Assembly (NCBI GenBank): GCA_029207755.1
Contig: JARCOQ010000002.1
Span: 41,116,244-41,180,243 of the forward strand
Length of the DNA stretch: 64,000 nt
DNA from: Chamaea fasciata
Taxonomy: Eukaryota; Chordata; Aves; Passeriformes; Sylviidae
Reading direction: 5' to 3'
The notes below the pieces were generated by a model. It did not search any database, was not told the DNA's origin, and saw only the letters and a program-made list of their open reading frames with translations. A program made the position numbers and the translations under genes. This document shows, piece by piece, positions 11,013 to 23,193 of this stretch. How positions within the stretch are numbered: the first letter of the stretch is position 1; every line of letters begins with the position of its first letter.

Positions 11013-12364
11013 CAAGATATAAATGTGTGCAGTAGGCAGTTTGCCTGAGGTATTGGTGTTTCAAATAACTGCCTGGGGTTTTTCTCTTCATCTTATTTGT
11101 GATTAAATGTACAGCCTGTCACTGCAAAATTTAAACAAAATTTTGTATTTTAAATTCAAGTATCCCACACCAGTCTGGCTACTGAACTTGTTTAACAATC
11201 ATAAAAACAATTTGAGGCATTAAAAATTAAATATATAGCATGAATATTAAATCTTTATGATTTCTTCCCTAAGTTTTAATTGGTCTTAAAGCAGGATGAA
11301 GAGTATTTATTTATTAATTTAAAATAGGTTTTCAAAATTGTGTAATAATTACATTAGGTACACTTTCATTTATTATTCAAAGAAAATAATTAATATTTAA
11401 ATGCAGAAATGTATTTCCTAATTTAAGAAAAAAAAAATAGAACTATACTAAAACAAACTAAAATAAAAATGGGTAATATAAAATAATGAGTAACCCCTAT
11501 TCTAAATAGCCCACCATATATAGCTAAATATTTAAAGATTAAACCCATCAGAACTATGTTACATGAAAATTAACTTGTGGTTAATTATGAAGTAATTATT
11601 AATAAATTTTGGACAGTGATTCTTTTGTAACTCAGCTTTGTAATGGCTGTGGTTACTGCTTCTCCTCAAACTGAAAACTACAGAAATATGTCACTGGCAA
11701 GAGAAATTATTTGGCGGCAGCTCTAATGCACAGAAGTGCTTTCGCAAATTTCTCATTTTATTATGATTTTCAAAAAAGTTTTGTTCAAAAATAAAAGTTA
11801 GTTTTCTGGTACACATATTTGATTTAATCCCTTTTCTGCAGTTGCTTCTGCTTCTAGCTGTTAGGAGAGCCAAAATCTTTTGGATCTGCAGAACTAGAAA
11901 TTGTAATGAGAATATTTAGTATGAGAAAGCCAGAATTTCTGTTCTTTCTTTCTTCCTTTCTTTCCCTCACTGGTAGGTATTTTCTGAGGTATAGGACCAT
12001 ATTTTTTATGTATACAGCTCATGGGTAGAACAGCCAAAACACACAGGATAGAAAAATGTTAACTAATATACTTAAAAAAAAATAGCATATGAATGAAGTC
12101 ATAATATTCTGGAGGATTTTTATTGACTCCAAACAAATTTGACAACATCTGCCAGTGGCTGGGTATGAAATGCTGCACCTTTATTACACAGTTGCTCCTT
12201 AATTTTTGTTAAATTCCTTGGAACCCCTTCAGCACAATTACAAGTTTTAGTGGACAACACAATGCATAAATGCAGGAGGGCATTTGTAAGTTCTCTTTTT
12301 ATCATGTTCCTCCTACTGTAGCACCAAATCTTGGAATCAATCCTATTGAAATTAGGGGAAAATC
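11013..12364. other. Unassigned, strongly AT-rich non-coding DNA
   Basis: The part at about 11,100-11,650 is one of the most AT-rich stretches in the window, with many TAATTA/ATTTAAAT-type words. No element or gene is recognised. AT-rich non-coding blocks of this type can be conserved enhancers or simple drift; the sequence alone does not decide. Confidence 0.45.
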
Positions 12365-12720
12365 CCCATGGATGAAGACTGCAGAGAGCGCGGCATTATA
12401 GGAGCAAAGCCTTCCTTTTGGAAACATGATGCTGCTCTGGTGGATCCCAGAAGGATGTCGTGGGCTCTGGCAGATGCAGGTGTTGGTGGAGAGGGGAGGA
12501 GCTGTTTCAGAGCTGAGCCCTAACAGATCCTCTCTCCTCCAGAGGTGCTGGCTCTCATGCCAGACCCCAGCCTGACCCCACTGGCAGGGGTACTTGGCTC
12601 TGCGTGGAGGTCAGGTCACCCCTGATAGACCAAGGGTGCAAAGCTGCTGGAGATTTAGGGTGTGGGATCTCTTTCTCACCACCTTCAGGGCAATGGATAA
12701 GGGTCCTGCCAACATAAATC
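12365..12720. other. GC-richer patch of unknown origin
   Basis: A roughly 350-bp block is visibly richer in G and C than both flanks, with words such as GGGCTCTGGCAGATGCAGG and CAGCCTGACCCCACTGGCAG. It has no long open frame and I could not place it in CR1 or in an LTR family. It could be an old repeat, a regulatory element or a remnant exon. Confidence 0.4.
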
Positions 12721-15700
12721 TTCCTTGATTGTATGTATGAAAGGTCCCCTGGATTATACTGTAATACTCTCTAAGATATACAGGAACAAGTTCTCATTGT
12801 TTACTGACCAGGAGAATGGAGTGTACCCAACCACTGTATGTGAGCTGGTATCTTTTCCAAGTGATCACCCAGGAAGAAGAGGATGGGAAATAAAACATAT
12901 TTTTCTCCCAAGGAGAGAGGAAATATATTTTCAGGATAAAAAGAAAATAGTAACACATATGTAGGTAATAGGAAAAACAATGTTAACATAAAAAGTGATA
13001 AAATAAATGTAACCCTTTGATATTTTAACAGATTGCCTTTTATTCAGTAAAATTTGAATATTTAAAAGATAGTATTTCCTAATTAGCTCTTTCTTTAGTC
13101 CTTGGTATGAATATCTAACACTTTCATGCTGGGGAATATAATCCAGTGAGATTCATGTGGCTGATAGCCCTCTCTGTGTTCCCAAGTGCCTTCAACTACA
13201 TGTGACATTGGGGTGAAGTTTGTGCGGTGTGACTCCACCTGGAAAACAGATGTAGCAAATACCAGAGAAAACTCTCTATGGTGTTTTATACCTGGGTATT
13301 TTTGCCTCAGCAGAGAAAGAATGAAGAAGACTTAAAGCAAAGGTTGGTATTCACAAATTGTACTGACGATAACAGCAGAACAGCCATGACTGTGCTGAAA
13401 AGGGAGTATACTACATCTCCACTCAGCCTGAGGTGTCCATCCTGAGGTGTCCTGACAGAAATGGTCTGCAGAGGCAGAAGAAGATCCAGGGGCTCTGAGG
13501 AAGATTTTTAAGACCTTTAAGTCTTTTCTTCCCCTAGACAATGAAACTGCTGCTTTATGGTAGTTATGAAAACGTATGAAAATGACAGCATATATTACTG
13601 AGTGTCACCATTTTCTATAAGAAGCAAATGTAATTTTCACATCAATTTATCACTGGAGATAAACTCAGTGTTCTTAAATGTAAAATGCTTTGGAAAGCAA
13701 GGTTGTATGGGATCTGTTAATGCAGGCACAGTGTTTGAGCTAGATGCTCAAGCTGCTTCTGTGACCCAGAGTGGTAGATCTTTCCAGAAAGGGACTCCTC
13801 TCCAAACCACCTACAACCAGAGGACCCCTTACTCTTCACTGAATTCAAAGGCAACTCAGCCTGCCAGCTCAGCCCAGATGCCGAACTTCTTGGCAGTTAA
13901 AGGGGAGCAAGATAGTCCCACAGATAGTAGGTGGAATAAAAATGCCTGTGACAGAGATACTGAAGTTTTACAAGGAGACAGAAGCAAGCAGAGTGGGCTT
14001 GTGTAGGCAAGAGTATAGTTTATTCCAGATGGTGTTTTGCTTCAGTAAAAGCTGCAAATTCTCTTAAAGGCACTTGTGTGCCCCTCAATGTAGCATTTGA
14101 ACAATTTGCAAGTGATGTATTCATAAAATTTATAAAAGGCATCACTCATACAAAACTGTCATGAGGTACTGGTCTTGGCAGGACAGGAGGAGAACTGGTG
14201 TAGCTACATTAATAGGGAGAGGGCTTGGGAACACCCAGGAAGTGGTGCTGAGGGACTGCAGCTGGGAGTCCATAATGGAAGAAGTTAAATGTACTCACTG
14301 GCCACAAATGCAGCTGCTTCTGGAACCAGCCGACATCCAGGAAAAACCACCACTGGACATAAAAGACATTCTGGAAAAAAATCCTGGTATTTTGTATTTT
14401 CACAGATTTCTGTGGAAATTACTCTGTCAATGTCTACAATCATTCCTGTTTCAAAAGTGTGTTCATTTGTAGCAAGCGCCTACAATTTTTTTTTGTTTTC
14501 CTGTTTGTCTGTTCTATTTTTAACAAAATTCTGTACTAAAACTATAAACAAGGAGTTTAAGAGGGCAAGTAACAGAACATTCACACAGATATTCATGCAT
14601 TCTCACTCCAAAAACATTTGGCCAGCTAACAGGTGATGTGCTTTTTAAGTATTTGGTTCCCAGAAAATCTGATATCTTGAAAACCATGATGTCTTGTTCA
14701 ACTCTAATCCTGTGTTTCAATTGTGGCAAGAGACTGTGGAAAATACCAAATTATTTCCTTCTCCCCCTCTTAGTCTTTTAAACAATTCTTCATTTAGTCA
14801 AGCTTTGCAACTCCTTGCATGTAAAAACACCATCTGGATGAGAACTCCAGCACAGACATGGCAATCCTTCTGTCCCTTCTATCCAAATTAAAGAAGACTA
14901 AAACAGGAGTCCCTTTTCCTAACTGAAGACCTAGGTAAGCATCTTAAATAATTATTAGTTACATAGCTAAGAATCCACATTTGCAGCCAGAAAAACCCCA
15001 GTGGTTGTAGAGTCACATCTGAGATTTTTTGTTAATAAAGAACAGGATCAGAAAAATATTGTAATTCTAAATAGAAATTTTGAATAAAAAATAAAAAAGT
15101 AAATTAAAAATTAGATGTGTTTTAAATTGAAACCCCAAAATAGTAGAGACTAGGGCTGCACAATCATGATCCCTGCACACAGTGTGCAGGAAAATCAGCT
15201 GCATTGGAGATACACAGCTTTTGACTTCATGGCCTTGGCAACCTTAGCTATGACAATAAATTGTCAGGCTGTGATATAATATGAGTATTTCTGCTGAATT
15301 TTTTCTGCTGTTAATTTTTGCTTAATTTTTTTCTGCTCATTCTTTGTCTGTCTTCTCTTATACTCCAGACTAACCTTGGATTAGACTTTATCTTGATCAT
15401 GGGTGCTGACACTAGTGCAATAAAGAATATAAATAGTAAAACAATGTGATTTTTACACAAAATTGCATGATTTCAGACCAATATGATCCACGTGTGCTTC
15501 AGCTGTTTATTTTTAAAAACGTGAATAAAACTTTAGTCATCATGTTTTCACAGTTTGTCTTTTAGAAGAATCAACAGTAAAGTTTCTATCTGTTATTTCT
15601 GGCAGATATGGAGCAAGTGTGACTTGGCTTCCTTAGACACAAAAGCATAACATGAAGAAAACACTCCTTGATGCAACATTCCTAACGAGTTACATGAGTC

Positions 15701-17706
15701 TTTGTCTGACTCTGCCAGCATTGGGCCATGTCCTTCTTCTGGTTCATCCAAAAGAAAACAAAACAGATCATTAAAGGTCTGTGGTGATGTAGTATGGTTT
15801 TATTTGTCCTAGGAAGTGTTTATCAAGTATTACTGCAAAGAGATATTGTTCTCTTTAAAGCCAAAAAAGCAGAGATGACTCTGCTCCATGACTAATAACA
15901 GAGTTCTGAGGAGATACTTCAAACTCAATTTATAAAAGCCTTGCAGCTCAAAAGGTGACATCAAAGTTGAGAAGGATAAAAGAACTGGCATTTTAAAATG
16001 AAATAAGAAAAAGTGCTTTTGATAAAAATAACAGAATAGCAGCAATTTCTGAAACACAGTAATTCTATCCAAATAAAAATATTGTAATGGTTATGGATAA
16101 TAGCAGGTTTCAACCACAGAGTCAGTCAGGTGCATAATAAATTGATCAAAATAAACCTCTAATAGTCACCTCTGTATGTGACAACTATTTAAAATCCTAT
16201 TTAAAAATAAATAGAATTAAAATAAAGATGGAGATTCAAAAAAGGTTAGAAAAAAGAGAAGGCAGAAGAGCATTAATTATGAAATAAAATAGCAAAATCT
16301 AAATAAACTGAGAATAAGGGTTGTGTGTGCTCTCATTTTACATATTGCCGTCCTTTGTAAGTAAGAAAAAAAAAAGGGAAATAATGCAGTAATAATATTT
16401 GCTAGACTTATCTCACAGACAAATTGTAAGGATTCATTAAGCAATATTCCTACGATAGTTGAGGATTGAAAACATCATATAAGCATGAGTTATAGCCCAC
16501 TAATCAAGTGGCTGAAATCAAGCCTTTATATCCAGGCAGAAAACTAACATGGCACTTCAGAAAGGGGAAAAAATTATGTTTAAGGCAAGAGAAAAACTAG
16601 ATAAAAGGAAAAGGAGATGTCAAGGAGTATGGGGGAAAAAAAAAGCGCTTTCAGTAGAAAATGAAGAAAAAATTCTGACACATAGAAGATACAATGGAGG
16701 AAAAGAATGAGTGATACTAATGTCACAGTCTGCTTACTGCTGAGATTTACTCACTGAACCAAGGTGCCCCAGTCAGGGTCCTAAGCTGGCGTCCAGACAG
16801 CTGAGCTGGCAGCTTTAACTTCTCAGTTACCCACTGAAACCATTCTTCTGAAATAAATACCTGAGCTATCTGACTGTGAGGAGGCAGGAGTGTGTGCTGC
16901 TGCCAGAGGGAGAGCCAATCTGCCAGGGTCCATTTAAAATTTCAGGTGAAGATTCATGTTGGAGGTGGGGGGCTGCTTTCATTTGTTCTTTCCTTATTTA
17001 GCGTGTCAATGAGGTGTCTGTGTCCTAAAGGTCCCAAGTCAGATGCCTGGAATTAAATAACACAGTTACTCTCTTCTTAAATGATTACATTAACAAGCAG
17101 TGTAGGTGCTGTGTGTAAACAAGGTCACAATTTTCCTCAGTGTTGGTGGCCTCTTTCAGAAACACCTATCAGACCTTGAATTTAGGGCTGGCTGACAAGT
17201 GAATTTTTCCACCTGCAAGTGTCTGTTTTGGCAGAGACACACAGCAGAGACACCACCTTGGGGATGCCCATGTTTAAGTCCATGGGTGATATTGGCTGGA
17301 AACAGACTTGGATCTGTCTTTTCTGTATCTCAGGAGCCCTTCATTCTGAATTTATGTTGATGAGAAGACTGAAGACATACATTATCCTGCTTTAATAAAC
17401 AAAAGTAACTGAAATATCTTATTTCCTTCTAATATAAGGTATAAACAATTTTGACAATTTTAACCTGAGCATTTAATTATTTTCAAAAGACTTACTTCCT
17501 CCTGAATGTACTGTGTAAGTGGCGGGGTTTGCCTCTATATAAAAGTCAAGATGAGAAAAGAAGTAATAAATGGTATTAAAGCTTTTTTTTCCGGACACTG
17601 TGGTTGGCAGTGAAACAATGCAGAAAGGAAAATATAAGAGCTAGAAAAATACAGGATCTGCATTTCTATATTAATTTAAAAGAGAAAGTAAAGGAAGAAG
17701 TTTACT
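12721..17706. other. Unassigned non-coding DNA
   Basis: No repeat family or gene is recognised. It holds the longest non-repetitive open frame of the window: 134 codons at 13,602-14,006 on +. That frame opens with GTG, and the first ATG is at 13,707, leaving 100 codons. It also holds a 103-codon frame at 14,161-14,472. Neither has a domain, signal or coding context that I can recognise. With stops at roughly 6-7% of codons, about one frame of this length is expected by chance in six frames of 64 kb. The 15.0-15.2 and 16.2-16.7 kb parts are A-rich. Confidence 0.5.
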
Positions 17707-17731
17707 GAATAATAATAATAATAATAATAAT
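17707..17731. repeat. (AAT)n microsatellite, about 8 copies
   Basis: An uninterrupted AATAATAAT run. Confidence 0.95.
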
Positions 17732-18916
17732 CTGAATTGGTTTACTGAAGTATGCAACCCTGCAGGAGGGACATCTTGGTGTAGAAAAGGAAAACCTGCA
17801 TGAACTAAGATTTGTCAGTGGGGTGATGTGGAGGATAACTCTGCAAGCTGGCACAGCAAACTCTTTGAATTTCCAGTCCAAAACACAGAGGTTATATGAG
17901 GAACGCACTGATACACCAAGCAAAATAGAACAAAAATGATTGAACCATCATGGATTTCCTAATTTCTAAATACTTACTGCTTTTCTTAAATTGATTAGTC
18001 TTGGTATGGACTCACATTGGCAGGGCCCTATTAAAGCTCTGTGTACATTTGTTTAAATCTTCACAGACAACAGAACCGCTTCTGTTTGACTTTTTCTGCA
18101 GCATGTTCCCATAAAAAGAATGCACGAGAATGTTAATGTGACAGTCCTTCAAAGCAAAGTCTATTTCATCAGTCAAGAGGAAATCTTTGTGGAACACAAC
18201 TAGAAGAGATTAATGCATTTTAATTGTACGAGACTTTCATTATGAAAGGAATTTAAATAATTTAATTTGAAAGCATGTTCTCAAGTGATTTTTTAAAAAT
18301 AGATTTAAGTTTGGAGTTTTTTGCTTTTTATCATTGAATGCGGCTTAAAAAAAGCCTTAAAATAATTTTCCCCTACAGACTTCTTTCCCTTCTTCCCACG
18401 TGGCAAATTTTATTATTTTCCTCCTGTTGTTTCAATGAAGTCAAAGTAATAATGATGACAACTTTTATTTAAACTCAGTCTCAAACCTCTGTGCATAGCA
18501 CCTTATGTGTGCCATAACACTTTTGCTCAGAGAGCCACCAAAATAAAAGCATTATTTTTGTGCTAGATGGTTGCTATGACTTCTACATGAGAATCACAAA
18601 ACCAGTGATGTTTACACTGTTTACATAAATCCAGCACCCACTATTTGTATTGCTTTAGGCCAAAGCACATGGGGAAGAGAGGGGCTTGTCTCCCTTACAG
18701 CCTTATAGAAATGCATTTCTCTGGTTTAATGTGACAGCAACAGCAGGATTTCCGACTGTGTTACACTACTAACACATGTGCAGTGAGGAACAGGTAATGT
18801 GACGCTATCATGCTGTTCTTGTTACTTGAGCTCCAGGTTCAGTCAGAATACTGATAGTCTTTAAGGGTGAATGCTGGAAAAATGGAAGTTATTCACACCA
18901 ATTTGGTCTCTGATGG
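17732..18916. other. Unassigned non-coding DNA
   Basis: AT-rich sequence with no recognised repeat or gene. All open frames are about 60 codons or shorter, apart from the left part of one that runs into the following array. Confidence 0.5.
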
Positions 18917-19268
18917 CTCCTCTCCTCTCCTCTCCTCTCCTCTCCTCTCCTCTCCTCTCCTCTCCTCTCCTCTCCTCTCCTCTCCTCTCCTCTCCTCTCC
19001 TCTCCTCTCCTCTCCTCTCCTCTCCTCTCCTCTCCTCTCCTCTCCTCTCCTCTCCTCTCCTCTCCTCTCCTCTCCTCTCCTCTCCTCTCCTCTCCTCTCC
19101 TCTCCTCTCCTCTCCTCTCCTCTCCTCTCCTCTCCTCTCCTCTCCTCTCCTCTCCTCTCCTCTCCTCTCCTCTCCTCTCCTCTCCTCTCCTCTCCTCTCC
19201 TCTCCTCTCCTCTCCTCTCCTCTCCTCTCCTCTCCTCTCCTCTCCTCTCCTCTCCTCTCCTCTCCTCC
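18917..19268. repeat. (TCTCC)n pentanucleotide array, about 70 copies
   Basis: About 352 bp of the unit TCTCC (GGAGA on the minus strand), apparently with no interruption until the last few bases. The strand asymmetry is complete: all pyrimidine on + and all purine on -. Every frame is open, which creates false 'proteins' of PLLSS or RGEER repeats. Such a pure array is expected to be young and length-variable. Its purine strand has GGA spacing suited to quadruplex or triplex structures. Confidence 0.98.
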
Positions 19269-19313
19269 TGTCTTCTCCTTTCTCTCTCCTGTCCTCTTTT
19301 TTTTTTTTTTTTT
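19269..19313. repeat. Degenerate pyrimidine border and T17
   Basis: After the pure array the pyrimidine tract decays (TGTCTTCTCCTTTCTCTC...) and ends in 17 T at 19,297-19,313. The decay is on one side only: the left border at 18,916 is abrupt. Confidence 0.9.
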
Positions 19314-21067
19314 ATTATGAGTTTTATATTTCCCTTTAGCTATGTGCTTTGAACTGCTCCATGATGTCACTCAAAATATGAGCTCTTGACAGCACAGATG
19401 GAGAAACAGAGAACTGAAGTGCTGGAATAAGAGGATGGATTACGATGGGACTTTCTTATGCCTGAATCACCACCAGAGGTTTTCTTTTAGATAAATTCCT
19501 AACTATAGACTCAGTTTTTGAGGTGATCGTGAGCTACTGAGAGATGGAGGTTTTTTGGGGTTTTTTTTTTTGTTTTTGTTTTTGGTGTAAAGAGAAGTCA
19601 AAGTAAGATTTTTGATTATTATGTGATCAAGTTCCTTTAAAGTTCTGCATTATTGTTACTCTGATCTCCATCTTTATTTTTACAAACAAAGTGTCTAGGA
19701 GTCTTAAACTGGGGGTGACTGTTCAGTCCCATTTTTCTTTTCATTTTAATACTGCAATGCTACAAAATCCTTGTTTCCTGAGACTGCACCTCTTCTGTTA
19801 AGTTCCAGTCAAGAAAAAAATTGGAAGATGTGACAGTCCATCAGAGAAAGGAGGTTCTTCACTCACTGACTACTGGAAATGGCCATCACACCAAAGACTT
19901 GCTCAGTGTACAGAGAATAGAGATTAAATTTTGGGTATTACAGAACTCTGAGAAGTAGAGGCATGAAGAAAGAGTTGGGATTTTAAAGTTTCATGTCTTT
20001 CAACAGTGTTTCCCCATTTTAAAACAGATGTATCTCAAAACATTTTACTCAAAGAACCCACAAGTAAGCATGGTCCTAAATTTTCTCAAGAAAGCCAGTG
20101 TTTCAGAGGTGAAGACAGGTGAGACATCTCTTTAGATTTTTTAATGCATTCAGTAGATGTCACACTGATAGATCCATGACAGCCATGTAAACAGTATTGG
20201 AGTTTATCAATAATTCTAACACACTTCAGAACTAGAGACTCAGGAGTGTGGCACTGCGCTTTTGAATAACATTCAGTAAGAGGTGCATTTGTAATTTGAA
20301 ATTTTCTCCATCACATCTTATTTCAATTTAATAATCTTATACATTTATGTAGTGTGGCATAGAATGACAGGAAAATGTGATAATCCATCAAGTCTGTTCC
20401 AAGTCTCTCAACTACCCATTTTTGTTGTTATTATTGAAATCTGCATAAATTCATCTTCCAGTATAAATCTGCAACATTCAATAAAGTCCTCAAAATTGCT
20501 TCTGATCTATAAATGCTCAGAAATAAACTTGGCAATCTCTTTCTTTAAGTCAAGCTTTGAAAAATGTGCGTCATTAAAACGAATGTTTGCAAACTATTTA
20601 TATCCCAGAGTTCTTTTTGTAACATTCATAGCTCTTAGGGCAATGTATTATACTCAGATCCATGACCATGGGTTTTGGTTTTAGAATGTTTTAAATTTAA
20701 TCCCTTCCATTAGGTTTTCAGTGAAGATATTCTGTGCCAGAAGAAAATTATGCTGTGCTAAAAGCTCAGAGGTACACAGGGATACACAGAATGATGGCTA
20801 CAGCTGATCAGGTATTGCACCAAAACTCCTCAAGCCAAGACTTTTACCAGAGGACCTCATGGCTTGCAAAGAGCAAGAAGAAAGTAAGTATGTCATGTGG
20901 CTTTGCTGGGTTCCTAGAAATATTCATTTATATCCTTAGAAGTAGTTTTGTTGGAAGGAACAAGGGGCCGGTTGTCCACTTTTCAATGTCACCCTCATCT
21001 ATGCTATTTGATTCTGCTCCTCAGCCTGTGTCCTTTTCCTTTCTTTGTTCTTGAATGGACATTTTTA
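19314..21067. other. Unassigned non-coding DNA between two arrays
   Basis: No recognised repeat or gene. A T/G-rich slip-prone run lies at about 19,553-19,585. A weak candidate exon (20,734-20,883) lies near the right end. A vague likeness to an antisense CR1 end near 20,350 is too weak to call. Confidence 0.45.
20734..20883 (+). other. Low-confidence candidate exon
   Basis: About 50 codons (VPEENYAVLKAQRYTGIHRM at the start) are open up to a donor-like AAGAAA|GTAAGTATG at 20,884. An in-frame TGA at 20,722-20,724 means that any acceptor must lie between 20,725 and the start of the frame's informative part. The nearest AG (20,739-20,740, TCTGTGCCAG) has a poor pyrimidine tract. The peptide is not recognised. 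It is more likely chance than a gene. Confidence 0.1.
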
Positions 21068-21340
21068 GAAAGGAAAGGGAAAGGGAAAGGGAAAGGGAAA
21101 GGGAAAGGGAAAGGGAAAGGGAAAGGGAAAGGGAAAGGGAAAGGGAAAGGGAAAGGGAAAGGGAAAGGGAAAGGGAAAGGGAAAGGGAAAGGGAAAGGGA
21201 AAGGGGAAGGGGAAGGGGAAGGGGAAGGGGAAGGGGAAGGAGAAGGAGAAGGAGAAGGAGAAGGAGAAGGAGAAGGAGAAGGAGAAGGAGAAGGAGAAGG
21301 AGATAGAAAAGGAAAAGGAAACAGAAAAGGAAAAGTAAAA
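21068..21340. repeat. Polypurine hexamer array in homogeneous blocks (GGGAAA, GGGGAA, GGAGAA)
   Basis: The + strand is all purine. About 21 copies of GGGAAA (to 21,202) are followed by 6 copies of GGGGAA (21,203-21,238), then 10 copies of GGAGAA (21,239-21,298), then a few decayed GGAAAA-like units to about 21,340. The 6-bp period is kept throughout while the unit changes by single substitutions at sharp borders. The GGG-N3-GGG spacing of the first block fits an intramolecular G-quadruplex. Open frames here (KGKGKG, RERERE, SLSLSL) are products of the repeat. Confidence 0.98.
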
Positions 21341-21992
21341 TAATTAGGCAGTAACTAAGCATTAAGTGCTGCTCAATCTCCCAAAATACATCTAACAGTT
21401 TTTTATACCCTCAAATCTCTATTCTCTTGCTTTCTTCTGTATAAGTTGCCCTCCAATTATAGCAACTAATAAATTTTTGGGTCCCATAAGATATGCTCAA
21501 TTTGTAAAGTTTCTCCCATGCGTAAATATTTGTTGGATTTCTTGACTTGGTCTCCAATCTCCATTATTAGAGAAGGAGGTAAAAGGCAATGAAAGTAACT
21601 TTGACAGAAAACCCATGAAGACTTAGCCAGTTAAGTGACAATTTGAAACACTTGAAAAAACAGAATTGCACAAAGATTAACATATTCTGGTAATTTTCTT
21701 TTGTACAACTCCTACATTTATGATTTTAGGTGGCTCTGTGCTCTCCTTTCTTGGCAATTAGAACCACAGGAGGAGAAAATACTACTTAATGTCTTAGCTC
21801 CTTCCGGCATAGCTCCTAACACACAGGTTTGACATCCTAGGACATCACTGTTCACTGTGGAAACAAAGAAAAAGAATCAAGAAAAATGGAAGAAAACTTC
21901 TTTCCCTCTTGTATCATATCCTCTTTTTTTCTGGATACTTTCCATTTACTTTTCTTCCTTATGTCTATGTCTCTTCTTGCACCTATGCACAG

Positions 21993-22127
21993 GATTCCCA
22001 GAAACAGTAAAAAACAGAAGCCAGCCAAAGAAGAAAAAAAATCAAGTGTCTTCTGCCAATGCTGTTGCAGAAACACTGTCTACGGGAGGGAAAAGAAAAA
22101 AATTAATGTGGGCAAAGGAGTGTATTG
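21993..22127 (+). other. Low-confidence candidate internal exon
   Basis: A good-looking acceptor (a pyrimidine-rich stretch from about 21,944, then CCTATGCACAG ending at 21,992) precedes 135 bp that stay open in two frames, up to a possible donor ATTG|GTAGAG at 22,128. In one frame the peptide is Lys-rich (FPETVKNRSQPKKKKNQVSS at the start) and the exon length is a multiple of three. The donor is mediocre and the peptide is not recognised. A-rich composition alone can keep frames open. Confidence 0.12.
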
Positions 22128-22760
22128 GTAGAGGAATCTTCCTGAACTGAACCAAACATTTCTTTTACTTCAGACTAAAACCCATTTACCTGTAAAACTC
22201 TCAGCTCTAAAGCCTAGGTTTATGGAATTCAAAATCAAAAGGTTTAAAGGACAAATAGAGGGCATTTTTCCTCTTGTAGTTTTTTCTCCCTCACTGAAAA
22301 AATGACAACTCCCTTCTGTCTGCATGAACTGTGGTACTTGAAGATTTGCAGAACTTTTTCTAAAAGCACTTTTCCAAATGTAAGCCAACATCAAGGCATC
22401 ATGGTTTTGAATTAGTTACAGTAACAAAGAGTTTCTCAACATGACACTGTTTTCCAGATGGGATGGAGTTCTGTGAAATCTCTGTTCTTTTTGTGCTGCT
22501 AATCTTGCCTCATGACTCAGAAGCTGAAAGCCCTAAATAATGTTGATAATCCTCTGCAGTCTCTTTCCAGTCTTAGCAATGCCTTCCCTCTAATGAAACA
22601 TGTTATATGCTTCGCAAGAGAGATCCCATGATTATTTTTGATACTAAGCCTTGAGCCCATGCTTACTGACATTGCAAGGCATTCCTCTGATTTCTAGTAT
22701 AGAAAAGGATTTGCACATCCGGACTTGGAATACATTATAGGAACTGTATGTAACAAAAAA

Positions 22761-22815
22761 TATAATTTTCAGAATCTACAGAATAATAAAATGTATAATT
22801 TTCAGAATCCACAGA
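22761..22815. repeat. 33-bp-period partial tandem duplication
   Basis: TATAATTTTCAGAATCTACA at 22,761 recurs at 22,794 with one substitution (C for T); the 22-bp matches are spaced 33 bp apart. Confidence 0.9.
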
Positions 22816-23156
22816 TTTTTCATGCAAGCCTAGCTGGTTTCTCTGTGAAGGACTTAAGGAGTTCACAGCTGGATCACAGAGTCCTATGTTTAGGTATCTA
22901 CATGGGACCATGCAAATAGATACCTAAGCTGTCCCTGAAGTTACCAAGGAGCTTCCTTAACATTGGGAGTTACTGATACCAAAAGGCAAGCAGGACATCT
23001 ATAGGTAACTGGCCGACGGGGCACAGGATCTTAGGGAGAAAGCCTCAGAGGCAGCAACTGAAGGCTGGGCAGGTGTTGGAATTCTGGAAACTGATATTTG
23101 GGATTTTAGTACGTAGCAATACATTTGAGTCAGGATGGAGGGCTTTGGGCATTGTC

Positions 23157-23193
23157 TAGATCCTTCTCCTTCACCTTCTTCTTCCTTCTTCTG
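23157..23193. repeat. Short imperfect pyrimidine (CTT-rich) tract
   Basis: An imperfect TCCTTCTCCTTCACCTTCTTCTTCC-type run with few purines on +. Confidence 0.8.

Noticed and set aside
13602..14006. 134-codon open frame, the longest outside repeats
   Set aside because: It opens with GTG, only 100 codons follow the first ATG, no domain is recognised, and about one frame of this length is expected by chance.
18861..19370. Long frames of PLLSS or RGEER repeats on both strands
   Set aside because: They exist only because a pentamer array without stops is open in several frames; flanking residues show no coding signal.
20340..20560. Possible antisense CR1 3' end ('GGCATAGAATGACAGGAAAA')
   Set aside because: Only scattered similarity; below what I can support.
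20734..20883. Treating the GTAAGT-ended segment as a gene
   Set aside because: No acceptable acceptor, an in-frame stop just upstream and an unrecognised peptide; kept only as a low-confidence entry.
20948..21362. Frames of KGKGKG, RERERE and SLSLSL repeats
   Set aside because: Artefacts of the hexamer purine array.
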